Shown in pieces: positions 61,189-64,000 of a stretch of 64,000 bases of DNA. This DNA comes from an uncultured Muribaculaceae bacterium (GTDB taxonomy: Bacteria; Bacteroidota; Bacteroidia; Bacteroidales; Muribaculaceae). Both the position numbers and the translations under genes were made by a program. The notes under the pieces were generated by a model. It worked only from the letters and a program-made list of their open reading frames with translations. It searched no databases and was not told the DNA's origin. Location: assembly GCA_910577315.1 (NCBI GenBank), contig CAJTME010000011.1:1-64000 (forward strand), in the 5' to 3' direction. Position 1 is the stretch's first letter, and each line of letters begins with the position of its first letter.

Positions 61189-64000
61189 ATGGAAACAAAA
61201 CGTATACTCGGCCTTGACACCGGAACGAACAGTCTCGGATGGGCCTTAATCGACCGCACGGGCGACAATTGCAGACTGATTGCACGAGGGGTGCATATTT
61301 TCCCGGAAGGCGTAAAGATAGAGAAAGGCGTTGAGTCGTCAAAAGCCTCTGAACGCACCGGACACCGCGCCCTGCGGAGAGCCTATTACCGACGGAAGCT
61401 TAGAAAACTGAGGCTGTTGAGGATATTGTCGGACAACGGACTCTGCCCCACCCTGTCCCAACCACTGCTATCGGCATGGAGACTGCGGAAAATATATCCG
61501 GCGACTGACGACTTCATGTCCTGGCAAGCCACCGACGACATCGCCGGCAAGAACCCGTATGCCGACCGATGCGACTGCCTTCACCGCAAACTCAATCTTG
61601 ACACCGAACGCGACCGCTACAAACTGGGCCGTGCGCTATACCACATAGCCCAGCGACGCGGATTTCGGTCAAACAGAAAAAGCGAAGGGAAGGACAACGA
61701 GGACGGAAAGGTAAAATCAGGCATCGACGAACTTAGCAAAGCCATCGAGCGTGAAGGATGCACGTACCTCGCAGAATACTTCCTGAAACTCTATCAACGG
61801 GGTGAACGAATCCGCACACATTATACCTCCCGCGACAGCCACTATCTTGAAGAGTTCAAGGCTATCTGCCGCAAGCAGGAGCTGAACCCCGAACTTACCG
61901 AAAAGCTTGAAAAAGCCATTTTCAGCCAAAGGCCGCTAAAATCGCAGAAAACTTCTGTGGGAAAATGTCCGTTTGAACCATCTAAAACGAGATGCCACGT
62001 CACTCACCCTGATTTCGAAGAGTTCAGGATGCTGCAATTCATCAACAATATCAGAATCCGCACAGATTTCGACAGCCAACCGCGACCGTTGAGCGCCGAT
62101 GAACGCAAGGCAATCATTCCGCTGTTCATGCGCAAGTCAAAGAAAACATTCGACTTTGGCGATATTGCAAAAGCACTGATAAAAAAATCAGGGCATGCCC
62201 AATTCAACTATCCATCAGACCTGTCGGTGAGCGGCTGCCCAGTCACCGCTGCCCTGGCTTCAATCTTCGGTTCTGACTGGCAACGCGGAATCGCTGAGGT
62301 CTACGTTGATGCAAAAGACAAAAGCATCAGTCAAATCACTGACGACATCTGGCACGTCCTGCACTTTTTTGAAAACGCCGACAAACTGAGACAATTTGCC
62401 ATCGACAAGCTGCAGTTAAATGAAAAAGACGCCACATCGTTCTCAAAAATAACGATGCCAGAGGCTTATGGGTCTTTGAGCCGAAAAGCCATATCCAAGA
62501 TGCTTCCTCTGCTGAGGAAAGGGCTAATCTATCCCCATGCGGCACTCCTTGCCAACCTCGGCAGTGTCATGCCCCCTTATGAATGGAACATAGAGCCTAT
62601 GCGGGAAGCTGCGATAGACAAGATTGTACATCACCTTGAGGCTTATGACCCAAAGACAACCCCGGGAACTCTAGAAAAATGGCTTAAGGATTTTCTGAAA
62701 GAAACATATCATGTAACTGACGAAGCCTTGAAAGAGCTATACCACCCGTCCCGGATCGAGACGTACCCCAAAGCCCAACCCGACAATGAAGGGTTAGTTT
62801 TGCTCGGCTCGCCAAGAGTTTCCGCCATCAGAAATCCAATGGCAATGCGCTCGCTCCATCAGATACGCCATCTCGTAAATGCCTTGCTTCGGAAGGGATT
62901 GGTCGACGAAACCACCGAGATACACATTGAGTTTGCCCGTGAACTCAATGACTCGAACACCCGGCAGGCCATATACCGGGAGAACCGCGAAAACGAAAAG
63001 GAGCGGGCCAAACACGCAATCGCAATCGCAGAACACCTCGGCATCGACGCCAGCGATGTCAGCGAGCGCGACCTGCTGAAATACAGGCTATGGACAGAAC
63101 AAAAGGGGATATGCCTGTATACGGGCAATCAAATCGGAATTGCTGATTTATTCGGCTCCAACCCGAAATATGACATCGAACACACAATCCCGCGCAGTGC
63201 CGGAGGAGACAGCACCCTGGAAAACCTCACCCTGTGCGACGCACGATTCAACCGTGAGACGAAGAAGACACGACTCCCATCCGAACTGCCAAACTACGAT
63301 GAAATAATCGAACGGGTAAAGTTCATGAAAGAAAAAGCCGATGAACTCACAAAACGAATCCGCAGGCTACGCACCGATCCATCAATGGATAAGGCCAAAA
63401 AAGACGGCACCATTCAGAAACGCCGTAGTCTTGAGCTGGAACGCCGTTACTGGCTTAGCAAATACCATCGCTTCAAGATGGAATCCGTTCCCGAGGGTTT
63501 CAGCCGACGTCAAGGGGCTGGAATCGGTCTTATCAGCCGTTATTCACGACTGTTCCTGCAATCGGTTTTCCAACGTGTCGATACCGTAAAGGGCGCAGCC
63601 ACCGCCGACTTCCGCAAAGCATGGGGCATCCAGGAAGAATATACCCGGAAAAGCCGCGTAAACCACACCCATCATCTCATTGACGCAATAGTGATTGCCT
63701 GCATAGACGTAGCTGACTACCAAAAACTGGCCACAGCCTATCGCCGTGATGGCTATCATGACCGCGAAAAAGTATTCCTGCCATTGCCATGGTCGACATT
63801 CAAGGAGGACATACAGCAAATACAACTGTCAACGCTCGTATCCTCGGACACGCCCGACAATATGCACAAGCGCGGGCGCAGACGGATTGGCGATAAGATT
63901 CACAACTGCGATGCCGCCCGAGCCTCCTTACATCTTGACACGATATATGGTGCGGTCAAATGCAACGACGCAGTAAAGTATGCAGTCAGAGTACCGCTCA
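61189..64000 (+). CDS. cas9: CRISPR-associated endonuclease Cas9 (type II, probably II-C), partial
   Basis: 937 codons, open to the right edge; the C-terminus lies beyond. RuvC-I has D10 in GLDTGTNSLGWALID. An Arg-rich bridge helix covers about 55-80. RuvC-II has E581 in IHIEFARELND. The HNH domain has D662-I-E-H665 with N679 and N688 at the spacing of known Cas9. RuvC-III has H829 and D832 in THHLIDAIVIACID. All visible nuclease residues are intact. No cas1, cas2 or csn2 is upstream (bamD is), so cas1-cas2 and the array should follow. Size and likely tracrRNA form favour II-C; PAM and PI domain cannot be read. Confidence 0.95.
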   Translation, partial: METKRILGLDTGTNSLGWALIDRTGDNCRLIARGVHIFPEGVKIEKGVESSKASERTGHRALRRAYYRRKLRKLRLLRILSDNGLCPTLSQPLLSAWRLRKIYPATDDFMSWQATDDIAGKNPYADRCDCLHRKLNLDTERDRYKLGRALYHIAQRRGFRSNRKSEGKDNEDGKVKSGIDELSKAIEREGCTYLAEYFLKLYQRGERIRTHYTSRDSHYLEEFKAICRKQELNPELTEKLEKAIFSQRPLKSQKTSVGKCPFEPSKTRCHVTHPDFEEFRMLQFINNIRIRTDFDSQPRPLSADERKAIIPLFMRKSKKTFDFGDIAKALIKKSGHAQFNYPSDLSVSGCPVTAALASIFGSDWQRGIAEVYVDAKDKSISQITDDIWHVLHFFENADKLRQFAIDKLQLNEKDATSFSKITMPEAYGSLSRKAISKMLPLLRKGLIYPHAALLANLGSVMPPYEWNIEPMREAAIDKIVHHLEAYDPKTTPGTLEKWLKDFLKETYHVTDEALKELYHPSRIETYPKAQPDNEGLVLLGSPRVSAIRNPMAMRSLHQIRHLVNALLRKGLVDETTEIHIEFARELNDSNTRQAIYRENRENEKERAKHAIAIAEHLGIDASDVSERDLLKYRLWTEQKGICLYTGNQIGIADLFGSNPKYDIEHTIPRSAGGDSTLENLTLCDARFNRETKKTRLPSELPNYDEIIERVKFMKEKADELTKRIRRLRTDPSMDKAKKDGTIQKRRSLELERRYWLSKYHRFKMESVPEGFSRRQGAGIGLISRYSRLFLQSVFQRVDTVKGAATADFRKAWGIQEEYTRKSRVNHTHHLIDAIVIACIDVADYQKLATAYRRDGYHDREKVFLPLPWSTFKEDIQQIQLSTLVSSDTPDNMHKRGRRRIGDKIHNCDAARASLHLDTIYGAVKCNDAVKYAVRVPL

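Noticed and set aside
61154..61358. Short minus-strand frames overlapping the cas9 start
   Set aside because: They are antisense to the highly conserved RuvC-I and bridge-helix codons of cas9.

Overview
The window reads as chromosomal DNA of a fairly GC-rich member of the order Bacteroidales; a Muribaculaceae-like gut lineage is my guess, not something a marker gene here proves. The signs are promoters of the Bacteroidota type (TTTG, 18-21 nt, TAnnTTTG) at many genes, an ExbB-ExbD-ExbD-TonB operon, a BspA-type leucine-rich-repeat surface protein, the rpmB-rpmG-DUF4295 cluster, a Rho with a long low-complexity insert, and the rpsU-xer-hpf order. I found no tRNA, rRNA, insertion sequence or prophage.

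Layout. 1-420: tandem palindrome-rich repeats. 0.5-3.8 kb: TonB energy-transduction operon. 4.2-6.8 kb: NAD synthetase and superoxide dismutase. 6.9-12.4 kb: tripartite heavy-metal RND efflux operon with a His-rich adaptor, divergent from a patatin/beta-barrel outer-membrane protein and ssb. 15.3-18.2 kb: ribosomal proteins L28 and L33, an alcohol dehydrogenase and a proline-rich exported protein. 18.3-24.9 kb: acyl-CoA ligase, adk, hpt, a secreted protein, a YafQ-type toxin-antitoxin pair, a symporter and tatAC. 25.1-32 kb: fabD, two Fe-S redox proteins (one with a Tat signal), hpf, a Xer recombinase and rpsU. 30.9-34.6 kb: hom-metX-metY, preceded by a Met-rich leader peptide and terminator (an attenuator). 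34.7-40.4 kb: rho, HU and RNase G/E. 40.5-45.8 kb: two rhomboids, a membrane-anchored EEP enzyme and an M3 peptidase. 45.8-53.2 kb: fabG, ndk, a LysM/M23 peptidase, a degenerate M48-like protein, ComEC, a YeiH exporter and aroE. 53.3-56.1 kb: the BspA-like protein and a probable invertible promoter, currently pointing away from it. 56.1-61 kb: a NagB-deacetylase fusion, a META-domain lipoprotein, rpsO, rpoZ and bamD. 61.0-64.0 kb: a divergent tracrRNA/cas9 pair; cas9 runs off the right edge.

Three regulatory or defence structures stand out. (1) At 61.02-61.19 kb a short transcript unit, with its own promoter and a UUCG-loop terminator, lies divergent to a type II Cas9 whose visible catalytic residues are intact. 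I read it as the tracrRNA, and it predicts the start of the CRISPR repeat, which should lie beyond the window. (2) At 34.44-34.60 kb a 19-codon ORF with seven Met codons, almost directly at its promoter, is followed by a perfect terminator whose 5' arm can pair instead with the end of the leader ORF: a translation-coupled methionine attenuator. (3) At 55.86-56.05 kb, 15-bp perfect inverted repeats flank 150 bp that hold the only recognisable promoter upstream of the BspA-like gene, aimed the wrong way: a phase-variation switch in the OFF state.
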